Source of the DNA: Ptychodera flava
Taxonomy: Eukaryota; Hemichordata; Enteropneusta; Ptychoderidae
NCBI RefSeq assembly: GCF_041260155.1
Contig: NC_091946.1
Span: 18,367,353 to 18,431,352, forward strand
Length of the DNA stretch: 64,000 bases
Direction of reading: 5' to 3'
How positions within the stretch are numbered: the stretch's first letter is position 1; every line of letters begins with the position of its first letter. The notes beneath the pieces were generated by a model, which saw nothing but the letters and a program-made list of their open reading frames with translations, made no database searches and was not told the DNA's origin. Made by a program: the position numbers and the translations under genes. Below, piece by piece: positions 39,795 to 64,000 of the stretch.

Positions 39795-40262
39795 ATGTGG
39801 TCAGGTTTCATAGCACTGCTTTTTCTCTCTTCACTGCAACGGGGAAGTATGTGCCGGCAGGCGCATGCGCTGTGTACGCTGATTGGGATTCCACAACTTT
39901 ACCGTTTAGTCGTGAAAGTTTTTATATTGATTTATCGATCCTGTACTGAAAATCTGTCACGGAACTTTTTCACACATTCAAAGACATATTTCTGTACTGT
40001 GTGCAGCCTCCTCTCTGCTACTCGATACGTCTCGAAGTCAATGAGTCAAAGGACAACGGTCACGCTCACCGAACTAAAAGCTTCAAAGCGCTATCCAGAA
40101 GTAACACACGGCTTGTTTGCGTTTGATTTTACCACGGTGATAAGCTACATACTCGCAAAGTTTGATAAACTCAAAAGGCATGAGCAGTGCACCCTGGTAC
40201 ATCCGTACAAAACGACCCACACACACGTTCATATTCTGGTAACCAACCATTGCATTGTGTAG
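39795..40262 (+). CDS. Unrecognised open frame, 155 codons
   Basis: Opens with ATG and a hydrophobic stretch (GFIALLFLSSL) that could act as a signal peptide, and runs 155 codons without likeness to any family that I know. No ribosomal context or splice pattern supports it strongly; GGGGAA followed by GTATGT at about 39845 could be a donor after the leader. It may well be chance. Confidence 0.15.
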   Translation: MWSGFIALLFLSSLQRGSMCRQAHALCTLIGIPQLYRLVVKVFILIYRSCTENLSRNFFTHSKTYFCTVCSLLSATRYVSKSMSQRTTVTLTELKASKRYPEVTHGLFAFDFTTVISYILAKFDKLKRHEQCTLVHPYKTTHTHVHILVTNHCIV

Positions 40263-40358
40263 ATCGTGATATCACGGGGAGGGGGAGGGGGACGATTCAG
40301 AGATTGGGGTCATTGTTTCAAGCGGTTCAGCATTGTGACTATCACGGCTCGCTCGTTC

Positions 40359-40457
40359 CTTGCTGCGGATCCGTAGCCCTACCACTCCCTTTGCTGATTG
40401 CGTTGAGGGAGTGCACATCTAGAAAAGGGAGTGGTAGGGCTACGGATCCGCAGCAAG
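40359..40457. repeat. Perfect 33-bp inverted repeat
   Basis: Arms CTTGCTGCGGATCCGTAGCC ... (40359-40391) and its exact complement (40425-40457) around a 33-bp loop. The arms are GC-rich against an AT-rich background. Confidence 0.95.
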
Positions 40458-42294
40458 CTCGTTACATACTATATATAGTCTACATCTATTCATAGTGCGT
40501 GGTATTTTAAAGCACTCAATACTTTTACATCACGTGTTTTGTTTTCACGGCGACACAGATTTAGATTTTTTCACATTTTCCATTTACTCCTTTGTTTGTG
40601 TGTGACACGTTTGAATGTGTTGAGGGTCAGACGTGTCGAGGCATACGACAATGAAAGAAAATTGATGGGTTAGGTCTGTTTTAAGTGTTCGACATGTTAC
40701 AGGTACGGTGTTTGTTGAACAGGGCTCGAGTTCTCCACTGCTCAAAGGGGATAGACTGCCTGATACGAAAGAACAATCATACCCTAGTATGATAGGGAGC
40801 GCTTGCGAGACTTACTTCTATAGTTCTCTGGACGTTAACTCGGCTTCTGAACTTTCATCACGGTTAAATCGGTAAATTATGATGAAACTTAATCAATTGG
40901 TATAAAATACACATTTTGCACAGGGATTATTGTATCTTGTTTTTCTCTTTGGAAACTATTGTGAAGCAGTCACGCAGACTTCTTTTTGCACCAACATTGA
41001 CATGACAGAGAAAGCTTGTATATTGTTGAGGCAAAGCATACTTCTGACATTGCATGAGTATGAACTCGTGTGAAAGGTGACATATCAATCATATTTGGTT
41101 CAATCAGTGTCTTAACTGTTGAGATATGCATTGACATGTCGAAAATATTGAGATCACACCCCCATCCATCATGGGAGGTTGTTGATTGATCGAATGACAA
41201 AATCCGTCATGTCACGGAACACGCTCACATGAAACAACCCGTCGATTGGTTATGTTCTCATGGCTACATTATTCTATTTCACCTGCAAGAACTGCACTTT
41301 TCCTTTGCTGATTTTTACAGCAAAAGTCGAGATACGCACGTATAACGGTGTAATTAAGCTAGATAGAGCTATAGATGCAGATTGAGACACGCCAGACAAA
41401 CCGAATGTAAATTTTAAAATTAGAGGAGAGCTCCAGAAAGACGAGGTCAAATCATCTCTAAGTTCAGAGCAGGGAAAAGCCAGTCCTGCTCCTAATCAGA
41501 AATGTTTCATTGTGATCTTCCAATGAAAACTATTATACTTAGTGCGAATGATTTCACCGTCAGGTATTAGCCTAAACACTACTTTAGTTGCTTATTAAAA
41601 AGTCAAGTTGAATCACGCGAGTTGGAGATCGGATTTACGAAATGTAACCGTTTGTATTTGTTCCGTGATTGAAAGATCTGTAAGCAAGCTTTGATCAGTA
41701 AATACTCATCACGTGATACTGCAGTGACCCCGGTTAAGGTCAAACATGCACTGACTTCTAATCTGCTACATCTAGATTGATATATGTACCATCATTCACC
41801 TCTGTTGAACACTAAATATGTAAAAAAATAAGATTATTAAAGTGGGCCAAACAACTCTCAAAGTTACCTGGAAAAGAACAGTCCTGGAGTTCAGAGATTT
41901 AGAAGTGCCAACATGGTTCTAAGTGTGCAGTTAGACGTTGTGTATTGTATTTGCACACATTCACAAACACAAAGTAACTATAAATCTGACATTTCTTTTC
42001 GTGTGTTTAAAAATTATTACCACGACGCGACTTGTCAACACAAACTGTGCATGTGAAATTCATTGCCAGGCTGAAAGTCACCAAGCAATTGCTAATATAC
42101 AAAACACTGAAATAACAACTGTATTCTACATAAAAATGACGATAAAGTGTTCAGTCAGATGGTCATTGTCCAAGACTTCCGACCGCAGTAAGCTCGATAA
42201 CGCTTGCGCAAATGCTACTGCGGATAGCTGGGGGCAAGCGACCGGCCAGTTTCAAGATGTAGCGGCTAGCGGTGTTTTACATACAACACGATTA

Positions 42295-42497
42295 GAACTA
42301 ATTTTGGATAATTGGATGGTGAAGTAATGCCGATTGAATCTGCAAATGTAACCTCATCTACTTTTCTTTTAAAGTTAAACACTTGTTTTTATGAGTAATT
42401 TGTAATATTGCAACATTCAGCCATAAGGCACCTAACACTTTTGAGAAATGTGAAAAATTTCATAATCCAATTATCACAAATTAGTTCCAATCGTGTT
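42295..42497 (+). mobile_element. MITE of the AACACGATTGG family, copy 4
   Basis: Ends AACACGATTAGAACTAATTT and complement of AACACGATTGGAACTAATTT. Interior matches copies 1 and 3. No clear target duplication. Confidence 0.85.
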
Positions 42498-42662
42498 ATG
42501 AAAATACATGAGTCTGGGAGATTTTGAACATAATTCGCATTAACTTGCACATTCACTGATATCGGCTGTGAGTGTCTTAACAGTGACCGTCTTAAAATTG
42601 ATGAGCGTTCGTAAATATATTTACCAAATAATATAACAGTAAAATTATAACATATTTGGCAG

Positions 42663-42692
42663 TGTACTGTTGACTGACCAGTCAACAGTACA
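42663..42692. repeat. Hairpin with perfect 14-bp stem
   Basis: TGTACTGTTGACTG, two bases, then the exact complement. Could pass for a small structured site or a chance palindrome. Confidence 0.7.
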
Positions 42693-43078
42693 TTGAATTT
42701 TTAGTATCTGCTCAACTCGATCGTCAAACTGCTTTGACAGCAATGGGTTACCTTGAACAGCTTTGTTCAAATTGGAATAAAATCTGGAATTTTGAGTTTT
42801 GTCTGAAAACATTCTTTTGAAACAGCGCTGAACATTTGAACAACGATTAATATTTTCTTGTTTGTCTTACAGCTTTTGCAGAAAAGGGAAGCTGTTGATG
42901 AAGTACCACAATTCAATTATAACAGGATCTTGAAAATTTTCAATTGCAATTAAAAAAAACCGGGTGATACTGTGCAGCGACTACTGAATATAAGTATTTG
43001 CAGCTATCGCCATTGTAAGGTATACCCTTAGACGTAAGCTTAACCTTACAATCTTCTAGTATAGCCCAGTTCAATAAA

Positions 43079-43088
43079 CTTTATATAG
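43079..43088 (+). promoter_or_regulatory. Possible TATA box upstream of SULT-C
   Basis: TTTATATAGA lies about 220 nt before the SULT-C ATG. A CCAAT occurs at about 43192, but downstream of it, so the two do not form a standard promoter order. Weak evidence in AT-rich DNA. Confidence 0.2.
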
Positions 43089-43303
43089 AAATGTCAATGG
43101 GATGGAAGGTATCTCCAGCAATAGACCCGGGGAAAGGATTTGGCGACCTGATTTACTTGGCGACCGGTTGATCCCGTCACAACGTCCTGACCAATAACGG
43201 CCGTGACCTTCTAATACAGATAATGTGAGCTGTCCTAACGGATTCAGCATTTGTGTCAGAGAAACGTAGCAAGACCCAGTAGGTTGTGCAAAGGCATAAC
43301 AAG

Positions 43304-48617
<5,314 letters not shown>

Positions 48618-51489
48618 AGTCGATTTCATGAAAAAATACCAACGAATCATGTTGTTAGGAAGACACCAGACGCCTCTGCTATTTCGGCTTGTGACGTCAT
48701 CCTGAAACTCGCCTCACAATCTAGCGTCGATGAGTTGTGTAACAGTTTTTTGCGTGCAACTTCATATATCTGGTTTGAAGTCAATCAAATCGGGTAATGG
48801 CATGCCTTGATAACAGGCCTGGTTGTTTGAATTACACTGAAATAAACCTTGAATGATAATGATTATTGAACCTGATTTGATGTCTATATTGGACCGTATC
48901 ATAAAAGAAACTGTTCCCGGAGGTCTGTCATTAATGTTTTAAATACATTTTACATGAATGATAGTGTCGCTGGACGAGATTGACAATTTGAATGTACAAA
49001 TAACACTTGCAGTGGATCATTATAAACATGATTGTCATGCGTATGCATTTTTAGCTATGTAACGAAATAAATAAAGTAATCGCATAATAATTATTTTGGG
49101 GGATAGCTCAGCAAAATGACCAAAAATACTACTTAAAAATGTAACTTCATCGTAATTTACCAAACCTTAAAATTGTTTTCAGAAAGGACACGCTAAAAAA
49201 ACTGGGAAACAATGGAACAGGCTGACCGCCCGTCTTATCGCACAGTGTCACGGAGAAATATTTAGATATATATGACTTTAGAAACGATTTAGTAGGAAAT
49301 TATTTGTGAAGTGTTTTACTAATAGCTCTAGATGTGTGAACTATTAAATATTATGGCCGCCGTATTGGTTTCATAGCAAATTGACGTGCAAATTGACGTG
49401 GCAATGCACATATTTCTGGTACTTATCTTGTATCCAGCACCAGTCACAGTAGTCGATCGGGACGAAGAAAGAGAGGGCCTAAAGTTTTCACCAATGACAG
49501 AAAAGCAAATCCCGTTCTCAGTTAATTTATTTGTTGAGATAAAATATCCCGCCTGACATATAATCAGTCGCACACACTTCCAAATCTCTCTCTATATATA
49601 GAGGAATGCATACAGATATAGTTTGTTCCGTTCAATTAAATCATATTTTGAAAAACTGATGTTGAGTTCAAATATACATTGCGCAGTTCTTGTTAGGTCA
49701 AACGAAAGAAAATAATGTAATGACCTACGAGGGCGGCAGATCGTGAGTGGTACAACTTGTATATGAGTTTGTAAGTTTGCAGAGCATAAGGGAACCTTCA
49801 TTTTTCATACGGAGGGGGTGTGTTAAGGTGAAAATCAAGGTGATTTTTATAAAACGGTTATGGAGGGGAGTCAAATTTTACAATAGACAGTTTGAAGGCT
49901 TTACAAAAGGTTTGTACGAAACTATGACGTTACTGAAATAGCCGAATATTCCAAAACAATGACAGACACACCATAAACCTAGTTTGACAGTTAACAAACA
50001 GATTACAACATTTAATGCTCCTCTATCTATAACTTATAGACAGCTTTTTCAGTGTCTTTGTGTTCTGTGCATCATATCAGCTTAAATTTTATGTTCAACT
50101 CTCGACAACACGATGAAATGCCAAGTATTAAGTTTCTCAACAAAGGCAGTATGTATGCAAGTAGCATTGTTATTGTCCAAAATTGCATTCAAGTCCGGAC
50201 CTGAATTAATTTGTCAACAATAACAATGATCGAGCCACATATAGAGGCTATATGTGTACTGACAACATACTGAAGATTTTAGGATTCTGCGGGGATTAGC
50301 ATAAGAAACTTGAATTCACTATAGAAAGTAATTTCTAAATAAATAACCAACAGTTAGTTTTCATAGTGGTTGTGCTCTTAAGATCCAGCGCCATCATGAC
50401 TACATTACATATTTTTATTAATCTTACCAGAGTAATAATTTTGACCGAGATCACATTTTGCAATCGGTGATTTGGGGGGGGGGTCACATTCAAGTTTTAG
50501 AATGGATACTTTGGAGGTGTCGACTTTCCTCCGCTCTCCCCCTTGAATAATGAAGTCTCCCTAAGAAGTTGTTTCGAGTACAGTGACAACCCTTGAATGG
50601 ACAAATCTTCAAACGGACTTTAAGCCCTTCTTTGGTATGGATTGTGAGGACTTCAGTCGTCCTGTGTGACCCCTGTTGATGACGTTCGGCTATAAATATC
50701 TCTTTCTCGTTTTCCTTCGCCGAATATACAATGGACATAACAATATAATTGTTCGGCGTCTGTTGTAGTGTAGCGTATCTGGCGAATGACCCGGCACTCC
50801 AGCGTCGATCTCAATCACTATACAAGTATATTTCATTCCTCCATTGTTGTACATGTCCGAGGGCTGTATCGACGAAGAACATTTCTAAGATTCCGTTGAA
50901 ATGGATTGATTCTTGTAACGTGCGATGAGCAATTAAGTCGTTTATACATCTTATGTCTATCTCTCCCGGTCATCGAAGAGGGGGAAACAATTGTTCTAAG
51001 GGGATTTCATTTTATCCAGACAATTCATTCAATGCTGTATAGTTGAACTAATACAACTGCAACTCTGCAAAATAAGTTGATAACAAAGACATTTTTCCAA
51101 GGGTAGCAAGCAAATTTCTCTTATTCGCTATTAATTAAAACTGAGTCTCTTGACTCGTCTACAGAGAGTCAGCGACAAAATCTACTAATAACAAAATTCT
51201 AGACATTACAAAAACGACATAAAAGCCTCAGGTTACCACAAGCTTGGGGTTACAACTATAGACTCTTGTTACTATTTGTCTTTAATTCATAGACCCTCGT
51301 TGTCGAGGGTCTATGATTCAACACAATGGCATATTGTGTACCCATTGCTGCTGTTGTATCAAATTGACTTACATTATATATTCGATAGTTCAATGCTTAC
51401 CTTATGAACAGATAAAGACACTTCCAGATACACACGCACTCACAGACATATATGTATCTACGTATATGTGTCTCTATATAAGCTGTATA
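48618..51489. other. Intergenic region between SULT-C and SULT-D
   Basis: SULT-C 3' UTR at the left; no other gene recognised. A G-run GGGGGGGGGTCACATT at about 50473 recalls the G-rich repeat of 22680-24470. A 12-bp-stem hairpin (CATAGACCCTCG and complement, 4-base loop) lies at 51287-51314. Confidence 0.5.
48841..48846 (+). promoter_or_regulatory. Candidate poly(A) signal of SULT-C
   Basis: AATAAA lies 224 nt after the stop codon of SULT-C and is the first canonical hexamer in that flank. Position and sequence fit; no cleavage site can be seen. Confidence 0.5.
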
Positions 51490-51740
51490 AAAATCTGTCT
51501 GTCTGCCTGCCTGTATGTCTGTATGTCTGTCTGTCTGTCTGTCTGTTCTTTTATTTGTATGTATGTATGTATGTATGTATGTATGTATGTATGTATGTAT
51601 GTATGTATGTATGTATGTATGTATGTATGTATGTATGTATGTATGTAGGTAGGTAGGTAGGCAGGCAGGCATGCATGCATGCATGCATGCATGCATGTAG
51701 GTATGTAGGTAGATAGGTAGATAGGTAGGTAGTTAGGTAT
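51490..51740. repeat. Compound CTGT/GTAT/GGTA/GCAT microsatellite
   Basis: CTGT units, then about 23 GTAT units from 51556, then GGTA, GGCA, GCAT and AGGT runs. Ends about 185 bp before the SULT-D ATG, so it may lie in or near the promoter. Confidence 0.95.
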
Positions 51741-51925
51741 TCATGCATGTAACCATCACTTGCCAAACATCGGTAGATTGTGCGCTTATGAAGGGCGACT
51801 GTTTCTTGAAGGCGTCATAAAATTACTAGTAGGCTACGCTGGGTCATAGAGAGCTACTTCACATGCGCGTTGCGATTGATCGTCACAGAACAAGTGAGAC
51901 TTTGCCGCTAACACCCAGAGACAAC

Positions 51926-59469
<7,544 letters not shown>

Positions 59470-62057
59470 CATTGATTAATCTTTTGTACCGTCAAATATT
59501 TAAAACAAATTGATTGAATGCTCATATAGCTAAATTCATTTATGCTAACAAAACTATATAGTAACTAAGGGAATTTTTACCTGGAAAATGTGAAGTGCCG
59601 TAAAATAGCCATTGATAAAACAGTTGTATGATGCCATCATGATTTAACAATATCACTCTACTCCATTTTAGTATATCTCACCTTCTCACCTTAAGAGGGC
59701 GTGTCTGTACCAAAAGAACCACAAACGATATACTCTTTTTGACATATTTTCCAGTACGTTATTTGACAGGTTGTAATATACACAGTGTCTCTTTCAACTT
59801 GTTAACGCAGAATTAAATATGCGATGTCAAACGTTGTTGGTGACAATTGAATTGAACAATACAAATAATGTTATTTTATGCTCTCCGATCCAAATAATGA
59901 ATTTTTGAATAAACGGATGACGCAATCTTTTCATTGCAGCGTTCCTGGCCTGTTTAGAGTTTTGGACTATCAGTAGGCCTAATGTGTCGTCGGTATCAGG
60001 GACGGCGTTTACGTTGACATGCATGTTACTTGAATTAATCGGTCTGTTTTTGACTGAGAAGAATATGTTATCAGAGTCTCGTTTCACACGTACTTGTTTT
60101 CCTCTTATCGCCACCTTCCAGGTACAACATATGAAATATCCATTATGTTGCCTATTGAATATCGTGTAGGCTAAACAATACATAAAAAGTTTATGTGCAG
60201 TTTCCCTCTTAATACTCGCATACAAAATAATCTAGTTGACCACTTTGCCAAGTCTGTCTATCTGCCTGCCTGCCTGCCTGCCTGCCTGCCCGTCCGCTTG
60301 CCTTCCTGTCTGTCTGTCTGTTTGTCTGCATGTATGCATATTTCTGCATGTATGTATGTATGTATGTATGTATGTATGTATGTATGTATGTATGTATGTA
60401 TGTATGTATGTATGTATGTATGTATGTATGTATGTATGTATGTATGTATGTATGTATGTATGTATGTATGTATGTATGGCTGGATGGCTGGATCGATTAA
60501 TAGCTGGATGTATGGGTGGAGGGGTGAATGAATGGGTGGGTGGAATCCTTCGATATAGCTATCCGTCTTTCCTGTAGGTACTATAACGTAAAGTGCGACG
60601 TCAAATGTTCAATGCCGGATAAAAAAACTTGAAGCCCACACTTTTTATTGAATCTCGGGGGGGGGGGAGGTTTTTTTGAAACGTATTGCCACTTTTCTGA
60701 TCCACTTTTAAAATCAAAACTCGGACGACTTACTCTTTGCTCAAGTTTTGCAACCAAGAATAATAACGTGATATATTTTCTCATATTCTGACCTACTCTG
60801 ATGGATTTGGGGTGAATGAACTTGTGTGTGCAGGAGCAGCCAGCTGGTCACTTTTGAGCAATGATAATCTGATATGATACACTACATATGTATCTTAGAG
60901 TAATAAATAAAGGGAAAGTTAAGGAGAAATAAACAGCTCCAACGGGCATTTCCCATTGCAAAAACTCCCCATTGCCCTTTCCACACTGCATGACATCACC
61001 ATCGATATCCAAACAGCAAATGCCCGCTGAAGTAAAGCAAAACAAACAAACAATCATACTAGTATTTAAGTTTTAGGTACAGTGCAAGCCCCCAGTCTAG
61101 CTCTCAAAGTATAGAGTACACGTTTTTTAAGGAGACAGGACCCATCCCAACCCCCTCATGCACAATCCAGAGATTTGAAATGCTAACTCAGTTTTATGTA
61201 CACATGTAACACCACGCATCAACTTCAATATTGCGTGCAAAACAATTAATCCTACATTATTTTGTAAAACTTTTTAACATGCAAAAATTCATTAACTAAA
61301 CATTAATTTTCGTATGTATCAAACTACAACAGTATCAGCCGGTTCTACTTCACTTGACATCTGTGGCGCCTTAGTTCATCGTACAGTTAATGAGAAATTA
61401 CACACAGTTACAATATTGCGTCACAGCACAGTACCATGTCCTAAACATCCTTTGGCAGAGCTACAACTTGTGCCTTGAAGAGCCTGGAGCGGGTTAAGAG
61501 TCAGTTCACGAAGTTATACTGAGCTTGCCATGTAACAGCAGTCCCAAGGAATGTACGCTAGGGGCAGTGTAGCTGTATCAGTCTATGTCACGTGGCGCGA
61601 GCAAATTCAATCGTCATCGTTGCTGTGAGCGGCCATATATTAGTGTTTTATGGCAGTTTACTCCTGAACAGAAAGAATATTCAAGGCGGTATCAAAAATA
61701 TATTATAGTAACAACCACTCATATATGACCATCCAATTTCAGCTAAGGCGCTCTCACAGGCCGCTTATGCCGTCATGCTTATATTGACTCGCGTCTATAC
61801 ATAACTTTTTTGATTATTCACTCCACTAAAATAATTAATCGTCTTTGGTTATGCAAATTAGGGCTAGGGCTGCATGGAGACGCCATGACCAGTCTTTGAT
61901 ATACAGCATATATACAGCATATATGCCAAAGTTGATAATTGAACATAAAACTTGACAACGAGAGGAAGAAGTGATTAACATATTCTGATTACACATTGCA
62001 GACAACACTATTTCTGCATAAAACCTAGGTATGATTTTGTCTACTTTGTGTCATCAT
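59470..62057. other. Convergent intergenic region between SULT-D and SULT-E
   Basis: Holds both 3' UTRs. One compound microsatellite (60261-60478) is listed separately. No gene recognised. No AATAAA is seen close to the SULT-D stop; ATTAAA at about 59813 is a weak candidate. Confidence 0.5.
60261..60478. repeat. Compound CTGC/CTGT/GTAT microsatellite
   Basis: CTGC units, CTGT units, then about 33 GTAT units; followed by GGAT/GGTG-rich sequence to 60545. Confidence 0.95.
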
Positions 62058-62714
62058 TTAAAACTTGTATTTTAGGTGTTCGTAGCCTTTCATTTCCTCG
62101 TCGTACTGCTTGTTGAAAGCCTCGTTTTGGGCAATGGTGAAAGCATTCTTCCAATTGCCAACAACACCTGGAAATTGAGATGATATAGGAAATGTAGTTA
62201 GAAATATTTTTTCTGCTTGTTTAAAAAAATTGGCAGGAGAGTAGGCCGGAAATTACGTTTGAACTTCTGAATAATAAAATAATTGCATGTATGCCAAAAT
62301 ATTTTAGAAATGCTACTTGATTGATATCGGAATGAAAAAAAATTCTACTTCGGCGTTGCGCTCTTCTTTAGTTCCAAGATTTAGTGGTCGACGCCTAAGG
62401 GACTGACGCAATTGAAAATAAGACCATCGATAGAATTAGATGAAACACTCAATAAGAAATGAAGTGGGTAACATACTACAGAATGGTGAAAGCACCAGCA
62501 CATGATATCGCCAGAGTTTGTCAGGTAAATTGTGGGTTTTACCTTTTCTCTGCCAAACTCCTTTTGGATTCAGGTAAGCGTCCCGACCTTTCACTGTTTC
62601 CATGGCTTTCTTCATGTAGTCAAAACTAGTGACGCGCATCACGTCATCAATCTGCGAGTCAGTCAGATTTTTGCCTAAAAACGTCGTTATCTTTTTGATC
62701 GATCCTTTAGGATT
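62058..62714 (-). CDS. SULT-E: cytosolic sulfotransferase, partial (last two exons)
   Basis: Exon 5 is 62714-62543 (172 nt) and exon 6 is 62167-62058 (110 nt, stop TAA). Both match the paralogues in length and phase, with GT and AG ends. Exon 5 begins NPKGSIKK and ends VWQRKG, supplying the RKG loop. Exon 6 carries GNWKNAFTIAQNE, so the dimer motif reads K-x3-TI-x3-E instead of TV. The protein ends EHLKYKF. I found no exon 4 between 62715 and 64000, so the rest of the gene should lie beyond the right edge. It is convergent with SULT-D, with 2.6 kb between the stop codons. Confidence 0.88.
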
Positions 62715-62836
62715 CTGCAAAAAAGTACATTTGAAACATAAAAAATTAATAATAATCAATACTTGCTTGCATACATCTTTTAAGGCCTACATGTGCTGAC
62801 CATATGGTTTTATATTAACACAGATACATTGTATAT

Positions 62837-62950
62837 TATAGCCCAAACATGGGACTATGTTCCCGAGGGTAGGTGACCAATTGTTGGGTGACCGTAAGGA
62901 GGGAAAATGGTCTCCTGTCCTGAGGGTACATAGTACTTGTTTGGGCTATA
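62837..62950. mobile_element. Small foldback element
   Basis: About 32-bp inverted ends TATAGCCCAAACATGGGACT ... and complement around a 50-bp middle. In SULT-E intron 4. Confidence 0.8.
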
Positions 62951-63128
62951 ATGTTTTTATTACATGGCTCTCCTACACAGTTTTCACTCAAAAATATTTA
63001 GGTTTATTGGCAAATGATCATCAAATTCTTTATTTCCATCTTAGACGAAAATCCGTGAAAAATGGAACGATTTTCATCATCGAATGGCGCATTGATATAT
63101 TTAAACTGCTGTTATACGATTAATTTGG

Positions 63129-63215
63129 ATTTGGTTGAGCGGTTTTGTCTGTGGCTTCTCTGCTTGGTGACTTGGTACCGTACGCTGTGAGTACGAACCC
63201 GATTGAAACCACCGT
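63129..63215 (+). repeat. tRNA-like stretch, probably a SINE head or tRNA fossil
   Basis: TGGTTGAGCGGTTTTG resembles an A box and GAGTACGAACCCGATTG a B box, spaced as in a long-arm tRNA. Acceptor ends do not pair convincingly, so it is not called a functional tRNA. Confidence 0.3.
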
Positions 63216-63440
63216 ATTTTTTTCTGCAAAATTTAAAAAACCCCAGGATTTTCTATGCAAAACATGAAATTGCAACATTTTTACATCCAAAGGTGTCAAG
63301 TTGAAAGTAGTTCCGGTTCACTCTCAGTCAAGTGATAACTATGCGGCCCGCGAAGTCATCGACGAGTAACCATTGAATCCTATGGAGCACGTGACGTTCT
63401 ATATACGAGGCATGTAATAAACATAAATACAGACATACAC

Positions 63441-63503
63441 TCTCACACTCTCTCACACACAAACACACACACACACACATACATACATACATACATACAT
63501 ACA

Positions 63504-63532
<29 letters not shown>
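63441..63532. repeat. CA then CATA microsatellite
   Basis: CA and CT units to about 63477, then about 14 CATA units. Confidence 0.93.
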
Positions 63533-63534
<2 letters not shown>

Positions 63535-63839
63535 TCATATACTTACGGGCTGATGCTCGATATCGGATCGCAGAGCATATAGCGATAAAAACAATAAATA
63601 CTGTGTAAGAACATGTCAAGTGCAAAATTAGGTACTTGACATTCGATTTTCAGTCATTTGAGGAACAAATCACATTGGAAAACTTTAATTTACCGACGTA
63701 TGACAGATGTCCTTGAGGGAAATTACAATGCCCGAATGCCCGATGCAAAAAACAGAGCGTTATAAATAATAACACATAAAATCGGTCAAGTACAAAGCAA
63801 TAATAAATGTTAGTTTAGTAAAGATTACATGAATAGTAA

Positions 63840-63841
<2 letters not shown>

Positions 63842-63916
<75 letters not shown>

Positions 63917-63918
63917 GT
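63842..63918. repeat. TA microsatellite
   Basis: About 75 bp of TA, broken once near its right end. Confidence 0.93.
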
Positions 63919-64000
63919 GCGTACACTATAGCCAAATAAGTGATAATTGATTATTGTTGATTCGGTGTTTTAATGCACGGTCCCTCGGACTATGTTTAAT

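Larger units (their letters stand above)
36697..43303. other. Divergent intergenic region between SULT-B and SULT-C
   Basis: Should hold both promoters. Contents that I can name are a MITE at 37469, a perfect hairpin at 40359, a MITE at 42295 and a 14-bp-stem hairpin at 42663. A 155-codon frame at 39795 is listed separately. No other coding likeness. Confidence 0.5.
62715..64000. other. SULT-E intron 4 (partial) to window edge
   Basis: No exon found. Contains a foldback at 62837, a tRNA-like stretch at 63129, and CATA and TA microsatellites. Confidence 0.55.

Noticed and set aside
51863-51925. Upstream in-frame ATG as the SULT-D start
   Set aside because: It would add 21 residues not shared by any paralogue; the ATG at 51926 has the better context and aligns with the other starts.
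63129-63215. Functional tRNA gene
   Set aside because: Box-like motifs are present, but the acceptor and anticodon stems do not pair well enough.

Overview
This is nuclear DNA of an animal. It is AT-rich, full of microsatellites and decayed mobile elements, and its genes are split into small exons with ordinary splice sites. Short introns, a tRNA-derived SINE, a Penelope-like element, CR1/L2-type LINEs and many foldback MITEs suggest a marine invertebrate. I favour an invertebrate deuterostome (hemichordate or amphioxus), but the sequence alone does not prove this.

The real genes are a cluster of cytosolic sulfotransferase (SULT) paralogues: four complete and one cut by the right edge. Each complete gene has six coding exons with intron phases 1, 0, 1, 0, 1 and nearly fixed exon lengths (160, 260, 124, 95, 172 and 110 or 116 nt). 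In order they are SULT-A (minus, 4902-12842), SULT-B (minus, 27936-36696), SULT-C (plus, 43304-48617), SULT-D (plus, 51926-59469) and SULT-E (minus, last two exons only, 62058-62714). A and B form a tandem pair of close paralogues, as do C and D. B and C are divergent; D and E are convergent. All four complete proteins keep the PAPS-binding loop with its catalytic-site Lys, the catalytic His, the RNPKD/Ser 3'-phosphate site, the C-terminal RKG loop and the K-x3-TV-x3-E dimer motif, so they look functional. Their acceptor substrates cannot be read from the sequence.

The 15 kb between A and B is a repeat graveyard. Its centre is a nested stack at 14016-19497: a small TIR element is interrupted by a 5.1 kb element whose long inverted arms are built of ~350-bp tandem units, and inside that lie a degraded Penelope-like element, a MITE and a Cys-rich C-terminal coding fragment. 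A LINE remnant, four copies of another MITE, a 177-bp tandem repeat and G-rich repeats follow. The introns of the SULT genes carry further MITEs, a SINE, a LINE, foldback palindromes and microsatellites. Two SULT introns appear to use GC instead of GT donors.

I found no RNA gene, CRISPR array, operon or viral element.
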